64,000 bases of DNA. Source: Pseudomonas cedrina subsp. cedrina (GTDB lineage Bacteria > Pseudomonadota > Gammaproteobacteria > Pseudomonadales > Pseudomonadaceae). Positions within the stretch are counted from its first letter, which is position 1. Each line of letters begins with the position of its first letter. Under the pieces are notes generated by a model. The model was not told the DNA's origin. It was given only the letters and a program-made list of their open reading frames with translations, and did not search any database. Location of the stretch: NCBI RefSeq assembly GCF_001983175.1, contig NZ_MNPW01000010.1:1-64000 (forward strand), given 5' to 3'. Made by a program: the position numbers and the translations under genes. This document shows, piece after piece, positions 9,024 to 17,024 of this stretch.

Positions 9024-9125
9024 GGAAACTCCTGCCAGGGCAGTCAGCCAAGGCATCTGAAAACTAATGCGCGCAATTGTGCCGCATTGGCGCCCGCAGC
9101 GCGAGCAGGCGCCGATCGAGCGGTC

Positions 9126-9605
9126 TTACTTCTTGAAGCGCAACGTGAGCGCGTCCGCCACGGCCGGGTGCACGAACTTGGTGATATCTCCGCCCAGCGC
9201 AGCAATTTCGCGGACCAACGTCGAGGAAATGAACGAATAGCGCTCCGACGGCGTAAGGAACAGGCTTTCGACGTCCGGCGCCAGTTGGCGGTTCATGTTG
9301 GCCAGCTGGAATTCGTATTCGAAGTCCGACACCGCGCGCAGGCCGCGCAGGAACACATTGGCGTTCTGCTCTTTGGCGAAATGCGCCAGCAGCGTGGCAA
9401 AACCCACCACTTCCACGTTGGGCAGGTGTTTGGTGACCTCACGCGCCAGCTCCACGCGCTGTTCCAGGGGAAACAGCGGGTTTTTCTTGGGGCTGGCCGC
9501 GACCGCGATGATCACATGGTCGAACAAGCGAGAAGCACGTTCGACCAGATCGCCATGGCCTTTGGTAATCGGGTCGAAGGTTCCTGGGTACAACACTCGG
9601 TTCAT
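9126..9605 (-). CDS. coaD: Phosphopantetheine adenylyltransferase
   Basis: Transfers AMP from ATP to 4'-phosphopantetheine, the penultimate step of coenzyme A synthesis. The 159-residue protein is the normal family length with the start MNRVLYPGTFDPITKGH; the upstream in-frame ATG at 9668 adds 21 residues that CoaD proteins lack. Nucleotidyltransferase motifs are intact: TKGHGDL for the HxGH site, and FISSTLVREIA (ISSTxxR) near residue 127. RGLRAVSDFEYEFQ is the usual family core. An AGGA ribosome-binding site lies upstream. Confidence 0.97.
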   Translation of the reverse strand: MNRVLYPGTFDPITKGHGDLVERASRLFDHVIIAVAASPKKNPLFPLEQRVELAREVTKHLPNVEVVGFATLLAHFAKEQNANVFLRGLRAVSDFEYEFQLANMNRQLAPDVESLFLTPSERYSFISSTLVREIAALGGDITKFVHPAVADALTLRFKK

Positions 9606-9708
9606 CGCGTCGTCCTGGCGGAGTCCGTTGGGGAACCGGATGGTATCGCAGCCACCCCGGTCGGCCAAGTCGACTTATGTAGATACTTAAGCCCAATCAT
9701 AGGTTTTT

Positions 9709-11304
9709 TCATGCCGTTTTCAGACGTTCGGCCAATGCCGTTGCCAGTTGGGCGCACATTCCATACACCGATAATTGGGGGTTGGCGCCAATGCTGGTGG
9801 GGAAGAGCGAGCCGTCATGGATCGACAGGTTGCGCAACTGGTGATGGCGACCGAGGCTGTCGGCCACTGCGTTTTTCGGGTCTTCGCCCATGGCGCAACC
9901 GCCCATCACATGGGCGCTGCCCAGGCAGGTGCGGTGCAGTTCCAGGTTCAGGCCGTCGATCAGGCTGCGCGCTTCGGCCAGGGTTTTCACGTAGCGCGCA
10001 TCATGGTGCAGCGGCTTGACTGACTTGGCGCCCGCCGCGAACTGGATCTCGGCCATGCTCTGGAACGCTCGGCGCAGCCCATCCCAGGCATAGTCCGACA
10101 CTGGGTAGTCGAGTACCGGCGTGCCATCGCCGCGCAGCTCCACGCTGCCGCCCGGGCTGTCGGGGTGAAAGCCGTCGCGCAGCAGCGCCAGCATCGCGTG
10201 GGTATTGGGCAGTTGGCTCATATCCAGGGCGTTCTGGTCGCCGTAGCCACCGAGCAAGGTACTGGCCAACGCGGGGTGCAAGGGCGGGGCCTCCAGTTTG
10301 TATGACATTTTCCCGGTGGTGCCGTCCTGCCACTGGAAATGGTCGGAATAGATCGATTGCGGCGCGCCGTAGAACGGGTTGATGACCTCATCGAACAACC
10401 CGGCAGAGAAATTCACCAGGTGCAGGAAGGTGCGCTTGCCCAGTCGCGAGTGCGGGTCCGGCGCGTTCGAGCGCATCAGCAACGCGGGGCTGTTGATACC
10501 GCCGCCCGAGAGCACGTAATGCTTGGCTTTGACCATGATCTTGCGGCCGGTCGGCGCCACGCACAGGTTGTCCATGGCCACGCATTCCAGGCGGCTGATG
10601 GTGTCGCCGCTATAGACGAGGCGTTCGGCGCGCGCCAGGTAGAGCAGTTCACCGCCGTTTTCCAGGGTGGACGGGATGGTGGTCACCAGCATCGATTGCT
10701 TGGCGTTGACCGGGCAGCCCATGCCGCAATAACCCAGGTTGAAACAGCCGCGCACATTGCGCGGGATCACATGCCAGCTGTAACCGAGCTTTTCGCAGCC
10801 TTTGCGGATCACATCGTTATTGGCGTTGGGCGGCAGGGCCCAGGGCGCGATGCCCAGGCGCTGCTCCATTTTTTCGAACCAGGGCGCCATTTCCGTGCTG
10901 CTGTGCCCCTTTACCGCGTATTCGCTGGCCCAGTGGGCGAGGGTGGCGTCCGGGGTGCGAAAGCTCGACGTCCAGTTGATCAACGTAGTGCCGCCCACCG
11001 CTCGGCCCTGCAGGATGGTAATCGCGCCGTCCTTGCTCATGCGGCCGATACCTTCCTGGTACAGGCTGGTGTAGGCCTCGTCTTCGAGCAGCTTGAAATC
11101 ACTGCTGGTCTTGAGCGGGCCTTCTTCGATCAGCAGCACTTTATAGCCCGCTGCACTGAGAATTTCAGCGGTGGTGCCGCCGCCCGCGCCGCTGCCGATA
11201 ATGACCACATCGGCTTCCAGGGTCAGGTCGTTGTCGAGGGCGGCGCCATTGTGGGTTTTCCAGCCACGGGCCATGCCGTCGCGGAACAGATCGGGTACGG
11301 GCAT
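9709..11304 (-). CDS. GMC-family FAD-dependent oxidoreductase
   Basis: A 531-residue glucose-methanol-choline oxidoreductase that would oxidise an alcohol or sugar using FAD. The FAD dinucleotide fold ADVVIIGSGAGGGTTAE begins near residue 31. The C-terminal GMC domain has GGCAMGEDP and IHDGSLFPTSIGANPQLS, with the catalytic-type His/Asn region. No signal peptide is seen. The gene directly follows a Tat-signal protein and an aldehyde dehydrogenase on the same strand, the order of P. aeruginosa PA0364-PA0366 as I recall it. I infer a membrane-associated dehydrogenase with a small exported subunit feeding an aldehyde to CalB. The substrate is unknown. A REPIN separates it from the upstream gene. 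Confidence 0.9.
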   Translation of the reverse strand: MPVPDLFRDGMARGWKTHNGAALDNDLTLEADVVIIGSGAGGGTTAEILSAAGYKVLLIEEGPLKTSSDFKLLEDEAYTSLYQEGIGRMSKDGAITILQGRAVGGTTLINWTSSFRTPDATLAHWASEYAVKGHSSTEMAPWFEKMEQRLGIAPWALPPNANNDVIRKGCEKLGYSWHVIPRNVRGCFNLGYCGMGCPVNAKQSMLVTTIPSTLENGGELLYLARAERLVYSGDTISRLECVAMDNLCVAPTGRKIMVKAKHYVLSGGGINSPALLMRSNAPDPHSRLGKRTFLHLVNFSAGLFDEVINPFYGAPQSIYSDHFQWQDGTTGKMSYKLEAPPLHPALASTLLGGYGDQNALDMSQLPNTHAMLALLRDGFHPDSPGGSVELRGDGTPVLDYPVSDYAWDGLRRAFQSMAEIQFAAGAKSVKPLHHDARYVKTLAEARSLIDGLNLELHRTCLGSAHVMGGCAMGEDPKNAVADSLGRHHQLRNLSIHDGSLFPTSIGANPQLSVYGMCAQLATALAERLKTA

Positions 11305-11342
11305 AGGAGTGCACTCTTATTTTTGTACGAAGTTGCAATCAA

Positions 11343-11431
11343 TGTGGGAGCTGGCTTGCCTGCGATAGCGGTGAATCAGCGATGCATTCATCAGCAGGCA
11401 GACCGCTATCGCAGGCAAGCCAGCTCCCACA
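11343..11431. repeat. REPIN, GII-like, inside an operon
   Basis: Arms TGTGGGAGCTGGCTTGCCTG and its complement. It sits in the 146-bp gap between the Tat-signal gene (upstream) and the GMC oxidoreductase gene, both read leftward, so any cotranscript carries a long hairpin. Confidence 0.92.
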
Positions 11432-11450
11432 TTGGATCGGGTTATCAAGG

Positions 11451-11996
11451 CTAGATTTTCGGCGGCCCGGGGTAGCCGCAATGGGCCCACGCCGCCGGCT
11501 GGAAGTACCAGGCCATGATCACCAGCTTGAGCAGCGAGCCCTGGCCCATGCGCAGCAGGTTCAGGTAGCTGTTTTCCCAGCGGTGCAGGAAGTTTCGAAT
11601 CTGCTCGCTGCTGGCGTTTTCCCAACTGCCCCAGATCCCGGTCAGCGGCCCACGGGTGATGCCCATGCCGAGCACATCGAACAACTGCTGGGTGAGCTTG
11701 AACATTTCCGGGGACAGGCGTTGCAGGCTGAAGTCGAGCTTTTTAAGCGTGTCTTCAATCCCGCTGGCGACGTCCTGGGCGCTGGCCACGCCTTCGAGCA
11801 ATACCGGGATCACTGCGCGCAGGAACGGCAGGTCACTGCTGCGCAACAAGGCAAAGCCGCTCGCCGGGGTGCTGCTGGAGCAGCCGCTGAGGCTGGCGCC
11901 AAGCCCGGCGGTGGCCAGGAAGGCGCTGGCGCACAGGCCTATTTTCAGGACGCCGCGGCGCGACAGTGTGGGTGCTTCAGTCAGGCTGGGGTTCAT
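11451..11996 (-). CDS. Tat-signal small subunit likely partnering the GMC oxidoreductase
   Basis: A 181-residue protein with a twin-arginine leader (LSRRGVLKIG at residues 12-21) followed by a hydrophobic stretch and a lipobox-like LSGCSSS. It should be exported folded and may be lipid-anchored. The mature part is helical with no recognised cofactor motif, and FHRWENS and MAWYFQPAAWAHCGYPGPP near the end resemble small gluconate-dehydrogenase-type subunits. The position between calB and the GMC gene supports a subunit role by inference. It starts 27 bp after the calB stop. Confidence 0.75.
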   Translation of the reverse strand: MNPSLTEAPTLSRRGVLKIGLCASAFLATAGLGASLSGCSSSTPASGFALLRSSDLPFLRAVIPVLLEGVASAQDVASGIEDTLKKLDFSLQRLSPEMFKLTQQLFDVLGMGITRGPLTGIWGSWENASSEQIRNFLHRWENSYLNLLRMGQGSLLKLVIMAWYFQPAAWAHCGYPGPPKI

Positions 11997-12023
11997 TGTT
12001 ATTGTTATCCCGTGGTGGCGGTT

Positions 12024-13451
12024 TCAGCGCACGAACAGTTTCTGGATCAGCTTCTGTATGGATGTGCCGTAGGGCGGGTAGATCAGTTTCGCCGCGTTCA
12101 GGCGTTGTTTCACCAGCACGCCCTTGGCTTTGCTGAAGGTCAGGAAACCTTCATGGCCGTGGTAGTGGCCCATGCCCGACGGGCCGATGCCGCCGAATGG
12201 CATATCGTCCTGAGCCACGTGCAGCAAGGTGTCGTTCAGGCACACGCCACCGGAATGGGTTTCGTGGAGCACGCGGTTTTGCTCGCCCTTGTCGTAGCCG
12301 AAGTAATACAGGGCCAGCGGGCGCGGTCGTTGGTTGATGTAGGCAAAAGCCTGGTCGATGCCGCGATAGGGCACGATCGGCAGCACCGGGCCGAAGATTT
12401 CGTCCTGCATCACGGTCATGTCGTCGCTGACATTCAGCAACAGGCTGTGAGCCATGCGCCGTGCCTGGCCCTGCTCGTACAGTGGAATCAAGGTGGCGCC
12501 TTTGTCCGTGGCGTCCTTGATGTAGGCATTGAGCCGAGTAAGTTGGCGTTCGTTGATGATGGCGGTGTAGTCCGGATTGTCGGCCAGGGTCGGATAAAAC
12601 CCGCGAACAGCCTTGGAGTAAGCCTCGACGAAGCCATCGACACGCTCTTGCGGCACCAGCACGTAGTCCGGTGCCACGCAGGTCTGGCCAGCGTTCAAGG
12701 CTTTACCGAAGGCGATGCGCTCGGCGGCGTCCTTGAGCGGAACATCGGCGGACACAATGGCGGGCGACTTGCCGCCCAATTCCAGGGTGACCGGCGTGAG
12801 GTGTTCGGCCGCGGCACGCATCACCTGCTTGCCAATGCTGGTGGCGCCGGTAAACAGCAGGTGGTCGAAGGGCAACCTGGAAAAGGCCATGCCGACGTCG
12901 GCTTCACCGAGCACCACGCACACCAGGTCTTGGGGGAAAATTTTCGCCAACAGCGCCTTGAGCAGCTCGCCGGTGGCGGGGGTGGATTCGCTGAGCTTGA
13001 GCATCACCCGGTTGCCCGCCGCCAGCGCGCCGACCAGCGGGCCAATGGCCAGGTACAGCGGATAATTCCAGGGCACGATCACGCCAACCACGCCCAAGGG
13101 CTGGTAGATGACTTTGGCCGAAGCGGGTTGGAAGGCGATGCCTACCGCTCGCCGGGAAGGTTTCATCCAGCCCTTGAGGTGTTTGCCGGCATAGTGAATG
13201 CCATGCAGGCTGGGCATGAGTTCAGCGAACAGGGTCTCATCGGCGCTGCGGTGGCTGAAGTCCTGGCTGATCGCGTGGATCAGCGCCTGGCGCTCGTCGC
13301 TGAGCAAATCGCGCAGGGCCTTGAGCCATTGCTGGCGCTGAGCGGCCGGCGGCATCGGGTTGGCGGCGTAGGCGCGACGTTGGGTGTCGAACAGGTCCTG
13401 GAGGTGATCCAGCGCCTGGGCATCTTGCAGGTAGGCAACGTTGGCAGACAT
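12024..13451 (-). CDS. calB: Coniferyl aldehyde dehydrogenase-type NAD(P)-dependent aldehyde dehydrogenase
   Basis: Oxidises an aldehyde to the acid; characterised homologues act on coniferyl aldehyde in lignin-monomer breakdown, but substrate range cannot be read here. The 475-residue ALDH-superfamily protein shows PWNYPLYLAIGPLVGALAAG (cofactor site), the general-base Glu in LELGGKSP near residue 223, and the catalytic Cys in NAGQTCVAPDY near residue 257. First gene of the leftward trio calB, Tat protein, GMC oxidoreductase. Divergent from a TetR gene, with candidate operators at 13489-13526. Confidence 0.88.
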   Translation of the reverse strand: MSANVAYLQDAQALDHLQDLFDTQRRAYAANPMPPAAQRQQWLKALRDLLSDERQALIHAISQDFSHRSADETLFAELMPSLHGIHYAGKHLKGWMKPSRRAVGIAFQPASAKVIYQPLGVVGVIVPWNYPLYLAIGPLVGALAAGNRVMLKLSESTPATGELLKALLAKIFPQDLVCVVLGEADVGMAFSRLPFDHLLFTGATSIGKQVMRAAAEHLTPVTLELGGKSPAIVSADVPLKDAAERIAFGKALNAGQTCVAPDYVLVPQERVDGFVEAYSKAVRGFYPTLADNPDYTAIINERQLTRLNAYIKDATDKGATLIPLYEQGQARRMAHSLLLNVSDDMTVMQDEIFGPVLPIVPYRGIDQAFAYINQRPRPLALYYFGYDKGEQNRVLHETHSGGVCLNDTLLHVAQDDMPFGGIGPSGMGHYHGHEGFLTFSKAKGVLVKQRLNAAKLIYPPYGTSIQKLIQKLFVR

Positions 13452-13488
13452 GGCGGCGTTCCCGATTGTTATAGGTCTGCCTGGGTTT

Positions 13489-13526
13489 TTAGAGTCATTA
13501 CTCTAATTTGTCAAATGTCATTACAT
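13489..13526. promoter_or_regulatory. Candidate TetR operator pair between calB and its regulator
   Basis: The perfect palindrome TTAGAGT-CATT-ACTCTAA (13489-13506) is followed by ATGT-CATT-ACAT (13515-13526). Both share the core GTCATTAC, with centres 23 bp apart, about two helical turns. They lie in the 146-bp divergent gap, 38 bp upstream of calB. This is the expected place for the operator of the neighbouring TetR protein; binding is inferred. Confidence 0.55.
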
Positions 13527-13597
13527 CTGCCTGCGGATTTATCCCTACAAGAATAGGCCGTAAGATGTTCCATCACGTGTACAGAAGCTGATCCCCT

Positions 13598-14269
13598 ATG
13601 GCACCACGAGTAAAGACCAGCGAGCGCATTGTGCAAACCAGCCTGGAGCTGTTTAACCAGCAGGGCGAGCGCAGCGTGAGCACCAACCACATTGCCGCCC
13701 ACATGGAAATTTCGCCGGGCAACCTGTACTACCACTTCCCCAACAAGCAGGCGATCATCGCCGTGCTGTTTCGCGAATACGAAGCCCTGGTGGACACCTT
13801 CCTGCGCCCGCCGCAGGGCCGAGCGGTCACCGTCGAAGACAAGCGCTTCTATCTGCAGGCCGTGCTGGCCGGCATGTGGCGCTACCGCTTCCTGCACCGC
13901 GACCTTGAACATCTGCTGGAAAGCGACCCGGAGCTGGCCACCGGCTATCGACGCTTTGCCCAGCGCTGCCTGACCCAGGGTGGCGCGATCTACCAAGGGT
14001 TTGTGGATGCGGGCATCCTCGACATGGACCCGGTGCAAACCGAGGCCCTGACCCTCAATGCCTGGATTATCCTCACCTCCTGGGTACGGTTCTTGTGCAC
14101 CACCAATGAAAACTCCACGCATTTGAGCGCCGAGGCGATCAAGCGCGGGGTCTACCAGGTGCTGGTGCTGGAGGCCGGGTTTGTCACGCCCCGGGCCAAA
14201 GAAGCGGTGGACGCATTGTTCAAAGAATTTTACGTGCCGTTGAATCAGGCATTGGAAGAAGTGAAGTAG
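13598..14269 (+). CDS. TetR-family transcriptional regulator
   Basis: A 223-residue regulator. The N-terminal TetR DNA-binding domain is clear: RIVQTSLELFNQQGERSVST, then the helix-turn-helix NHIAAHMEISPGNLYYHFPNKQAI (about residues 26-50). The C-terminal ligand domain has no recognisable specificity. It diverges from the calB operon, and two related palindromes lie between, so repression of calB and of itself is the simplest reading. The calB-Tat-GMC trio would then be induced by a small molecule, perhaps an aromatic or aliphatic aldehyde. Confidence 0.9.
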   Translation: MAPRVKTSERIVQTSLELFNQQGERSVSTNHIAAHMEISPGNLYYHFPNKQAIIAVLFREYEALVDTFLRPPQGRAVTVEDKRFYLQAVLAGMWRYRFLHRDLEHLLESDPELATGYRRFAQRCLTQGGAIYQGFVDAGILDMDPVQTEALTLNAWIILTSWVRFLCTTNENSTHLSAEAIKRGVYQVLVLEAGFVTPRAKEAVDALFKEFYVPLNQALEEVK

Positions 14270-14303
14270 GACCTTTCCCCGAATCTGTTCATAGGAGTCC
14301 GTC

Positions 14304-15158
14304 ATGCCGCTTGCCCAACTGATCAGCCCCCAGCAACTGGCCGAGCGCCAGAAGGCGGGCGGGGTGGTGATCCTGGATTGCCGTTTTGCCCTGGAAGACC
14401 CGGATTATGGGCGCTGCAGCTATGCCGAAGGGCATATCGAGGGCGCGCAGTACGCTGACCTTGAGCGCCACCTCAGTGGGCCGGTGATCAAGGGTGTGAC
14501 CGGGCGCCATCCGTTGCCGGCGGCGGATACGTTGGTTGGGCAGTTGCGGGCCTGGGGCATCAACGCCGATACCGAGGTGGTGCTGTATGACGACGGCCCT
14601 GGCGCTTATGCCGCAAGGGCCTGGTGGTTGCTGGCCTGGCTGGGCAAGCGTGATGGTGTGTTCATTCTCGATGGTGGGCTCAAGGCTTGGTATGCCGCGG
14701 GCTTCCCGCTGAGCCTGGATGCGCCGGTCGTTGAGCCTGGGACCTTCGCCGGTACGCCGGACAATGGCCTGCTTCTGGATGCCGAACACCTGCAAAAACG
14801 CCTGGGCCAGCCGGGGTTGACGCTGATCGATGCACGCGCCCAGCCGCGTTTTCGCGGCGAAGTGGAGCCCATTGACCCGATTGCCGGGCATATCCCCGGT
14901 GCTCAATGTGCGGCGTTCAATGAAAACCTGGGCAGTGACGGCCGCTTTCTGCCGGCAGAGCAGCTCAAGCAGCGCTTCGCCGCCCAACTGCAGGACCGCT
15001 CGGCGGAGGAATTGGTGGCCTACTGCGGTTCGGGGGTGACGGCATGCCACAACTTGTTCGCCCTGAGTTTGGCGGGGTATCCGTTGGGCAAGTTGTATGC
15101 GGGGTCGTGGAGTGAGTGGATTAATGATCCACATCGGGCAATCGCGACTGGCGACTGA
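14304..15158 (+). CDS. sseA: 3-mercaptopyruvate/thiosulfate sulfurtransferase
   Basis: Two tandem rhodanese domains in 284 residues. The N-terminal one (about 1-130) lacks the active cysteine. The C-terminal one has the catalytic loop CGSGVTACH starting near C241. The CG(S/T)GVT loop is typical of mercaptopyruvate sulfurtransferase, as opposed to the CRxGx(R/T) loop of thiosulfate sulfurtransferases. The enzyme moves sulfane sulfur from 3-mercaptopyruvate to cyanide or thiols. AGGAG precedes the start. It follows the TetR gene by 34 bp but is probably unrelated in function. Confidence 0.88.
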   Translation: MPLAQLISPQQLAERQKAGGVVILDCRFALEDPDYGRCSYAEGHIEGAQYADLERHLSGPVIKGVTGRHPLPAADTLVGQLRAWGINADTEVVLYDDGPGAYAARAWWLLAWLGKRDGVFILDGGLKAWYAAGFPLSLDAPVVEPGTFAGTPDNGLLLDAEHLQKRLGQPGLTLIDARAQPRFRGEVEPIDPIAGHIPGAQCAAFNENLGSDGRFLPAEQLKQRFAAQLQDRSAEELVAYCGSGVTACHNLFALSLAGYPLGKLYAGSWSEWINDPHRAIATGD

Positions 15159-15183
15159 ATATCGGACTGAAAACCCAATCAAA

Positions 15184-15270
15184 TGTGGGAGCTGGCTTGC
15201 CTGCGATGCAGACACCTCGGTGTATCAGTAATACCGAGGTGATGCTATCGCAGGCAAGCCAGCTCCCACA
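15184..15270. repeat. REPIN, GII-like
   Basis: Inverted arms of the TGTGGGAGCTGGCTTGCCTG family. The loop holds a second palindrome (CACCTCGGT ... ACCGAGGTG). It fills the convergent gap between sseA and yheT. Confidence 0.92.
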
Positions 15271-15273
15271 TTG

Positions 15274-16269
15274 TTAACCGTGTTGTGCCAGTAACCACTG
15301 GGGGATGCGGCGCTCAAGGTAGTAACTCGGGCGCTTGATTGACCCGTCGACAAAGCCCACGTGCCCACCCTTGGCCAGCAACTCGAACTCAGTGCACTCC
15401 GACAGCTCACTCGCCTCGGGCAGGCTATGAGCAAACACAAACGGATCATCAGCCGCGTGGATGATCAGCGTCGGCGTGCGGATACCACCTAGGTAATAGC
15501 GGCTCGACGCGCGGCGGTAGTAGTCCTCGGCACTCAAGAAACCATGCAGTGGCGCAGTCACCCGGCCATCAAAATCCCAGAACGTGCGCATCTTCTCCAG
15601 CGAGCCCAAGGCTTCCAGGGTTTTAAGCCCGTCTGCCTGGCCATCCTGTAGAAACCGGCTTTGCTTGACCCGGATGTACGCCAGCATTTCACGCATGAAG
15701 TGTTTCTGATAAACCCGCGAGAAACCGAGGCCAATGCGGTCCGCGCACTGGTCCAGACGAAACGGCACCGACACCGCCGCCGCGCCTTGCAGCCCCGAGG
15801 TCTCGCCGGTTTCGCCCAGATGCTTGAGCAGCACATTGCCGCCCAGCGAATAGCCCACCGCATACAGCGGCGCCAACGGTCGCTTGGCCCGCAGATGGGC
15901 AATCGCAGCCGCCAGGTCTTCGCTGGCGCCGGAGTGATAACTGCGGGCCAGCAGGTTTGGCTCCCCCGAGCACCCGCGCCAGTTGAGCGCCGCGCTCGCC
16001 CAGCCTTGAGTGGCGAGGGCTTTTTGCAGGCCGGCTACGTAAGGCGAGTTGGAGGAACCGGTCAGCCCGTGCAGTACCAGCACCAAAGGCGCATGCGCGT
16101 CGTGGGGGCCGTGCCAATCGAGGTCGAGGAAGTCGCCGTCTTCCAGCCACAGGCGTTCGCGTTGGCGTTCGATATGCGTAGTGGGGCGCCACAGCGGCCC
16201 CCACAAGGTTTGCAGGTGAGGGTTGCCGAGGCCGAAGGCGGGGGTGAATTTCTCAGCAAAAGACTTCAT
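15274..16269 (-). CDS. YheT-like alpha/beta-hydrolase
   Basis: A 331-residue hydrolase of the YheT/ABHD1-3 group. The N-terminal motif GNPHLQTLWGPLWRP is diagnostic of the group. LHGLTGSSNSPYV forms the oxyanion region, the nucleophile elbow is GYSLGG with S141, and DDPF and KGGHVGF supply the Asp and His of the triad. Physiological substrate unknown; members are esterases or lipases. The gene ends four bases from a REPIN, and its start lies beside a GIII-like palindrome. Confidence 0.88.
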   Translation of the reverse strand: MKSFAEKFTPAFGLGNPHLQTLWGPLWRPTTHIERQRERLWLEDGDFLDLDWHGPHDAHAPLVLVLHGLTGSSNSPYVAGLQKALATQGWASAALNWRGCSGEPNLLARSYHSGASEDLAAAIAHLRAKRPLAPLYAVGYSLGGNVLLKHLGETGETSGLQGAAAVSVPFRLDQCADRIGLGFSRVYQKHFMREMLAYIRVKQSRFLQDGQADGLKTLEALGSLEKMRTFWDFDGRVTAPLHGFLSAEDYYRRASSRYYLGGIRTPTLIIHAADDPFVFAHSLPEASELSECTEFELLAKGGHVGFVDGSIKRPSYYLERRIPQWLLAQHG

Positions 16270-16280
16270 GGATATCTCTG

Positions 16281-16412
16281 TAGTGAGCGGGCTTGCCCCG
16301 CGCTGGGGGGCGAAGCCGCCCTAATCCGGCCAACGCATTCTTCCAGACAACACTCAGGCGCCTGGTTTTGGGGCGGCTACGCCACCCAGCGCGGGACGAG
16401 CCCGCTCACTAC
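16281..16412. repeat. GIII-like REPIN, standalone copy
   Basis: Outer arms GTAGTGAGCGGGCTTGCCCC ... and its near complement ending GCTCACTAC, about 28 bp each, with a 75-bp asymmetric core. The core (GCGAAGCCGCCC ... GCGCCTGGTTTTGGGGC) is clearly related to the cores of the nested elements near 35400 and 53250. Unlike those, it has no CATAGGTATCTACACA termini on both sides. Confidence 0.9.
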
Positions 16413-16415
16413 AGG

Positions 16416-17024
16416 TCAGGCGATGTTTCGATGCCACAGCGCGTAATACACCCGCCCGGACTTCTGCTCCCTATGCAGGCGCCATGCGCCCGGCAAGCCC
16501 AGCGTAGACGGTGCCGTCTCGCTTTCAGTGTAGATCCATGCATCCGGCGCCAGCCATTGGCGCTCTTCCAGCAGCGTGCAAACGGCGGGCAGCAGGTTCT
16601 GGTTGAACGGCGGGTCAAGGAACACCACGTCGTACTCGCTGGCCGCCTGGGTTTCCAGGTAGCGCAGCGCGTCGGCGGTTTGCACCTGGCCGTTGGTGCA
16701 ACGCAAAGTGCCCAGGTGTTCCTTGAGGCTCGAGACGGCGACATTGCTCGCATCCAGCGCCTGGGCCTGGGATGCGCCACGGGACAGCGCTTCCAGGAAC
16801 AAAGCGCCGCTGCCGGCGAACGGGTCCAGCACCTTGGCGCCGGCGATGTACGGCGCGAGCCAGTTGAACAGGGTTTCGCGCACGCGGTCCGGCGTCGGGC
16901 GCAGGCCTACGACGTCGGGGAAGCTCAGCTTGCGGCTGCCCCATTCGCCGCCAATGATGCGCAGTTGGCCCACACCGTTATGCACGTTGTGGACAGGTTT
17001 TTTCGGGCGAGATGAACTGGCCAT
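16416..17024 (-). CDS. rsmD: 16S rRNA (guanine966-N2)-methyltransferase
   Basis: Makes m2G966 in 16S rRNA during 30S assembly. The 202 residues match the family. RIIGGEWGSRKLSFP near the N-terminus and LRPTPDRVRETLFNWL are RsmD hallmarks. LDPFAGSGALFLEALSRGA binds SAM, and FLDPPFNQN is the catalytic N6/N2-type motif IV. Its start overlaps the stop of the upstream M16 gene by one base (TAATG), so the two are translationally coupled, as in other pseudomonads. A ribosome-binding site lies in the upstream gene's last codons. Confidence 0.96.
   Translation of the reverse strand: MASSSRPKKPVHNVHNGVGQLRIIGGEWGSRKLSFPDVVGLRPTPDRVRETLFNWLAPYIAGAKVLDPFAGSGALFLEALSRGASQAQALDASNVAVSSLKEHLGTLRCTNGQVQTADALRYLETQAASEYDVVFLDPPFNQNLLPAVCTLLEERQWLAPDAWIYTESETAPSTLGLPGAWRLHREQKSGRVYYALWHRNIA

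Noticed and set aside
11382..13556. Open frame of 724 codons on the plus strand opposite calB and the Tat gene
   Set aside because: Its translation is low-complexity Gly/Ala/Gln/His without domains; the minus-strand genes are clear.
16264..16281. CATGGATATCT beside the standalone GIII REPIN, similar to the MITE terminus CATAGGTATCT
   Set aside because: It is the yheT start region, and no matching terminus occurs on the right side; likely coincidence.
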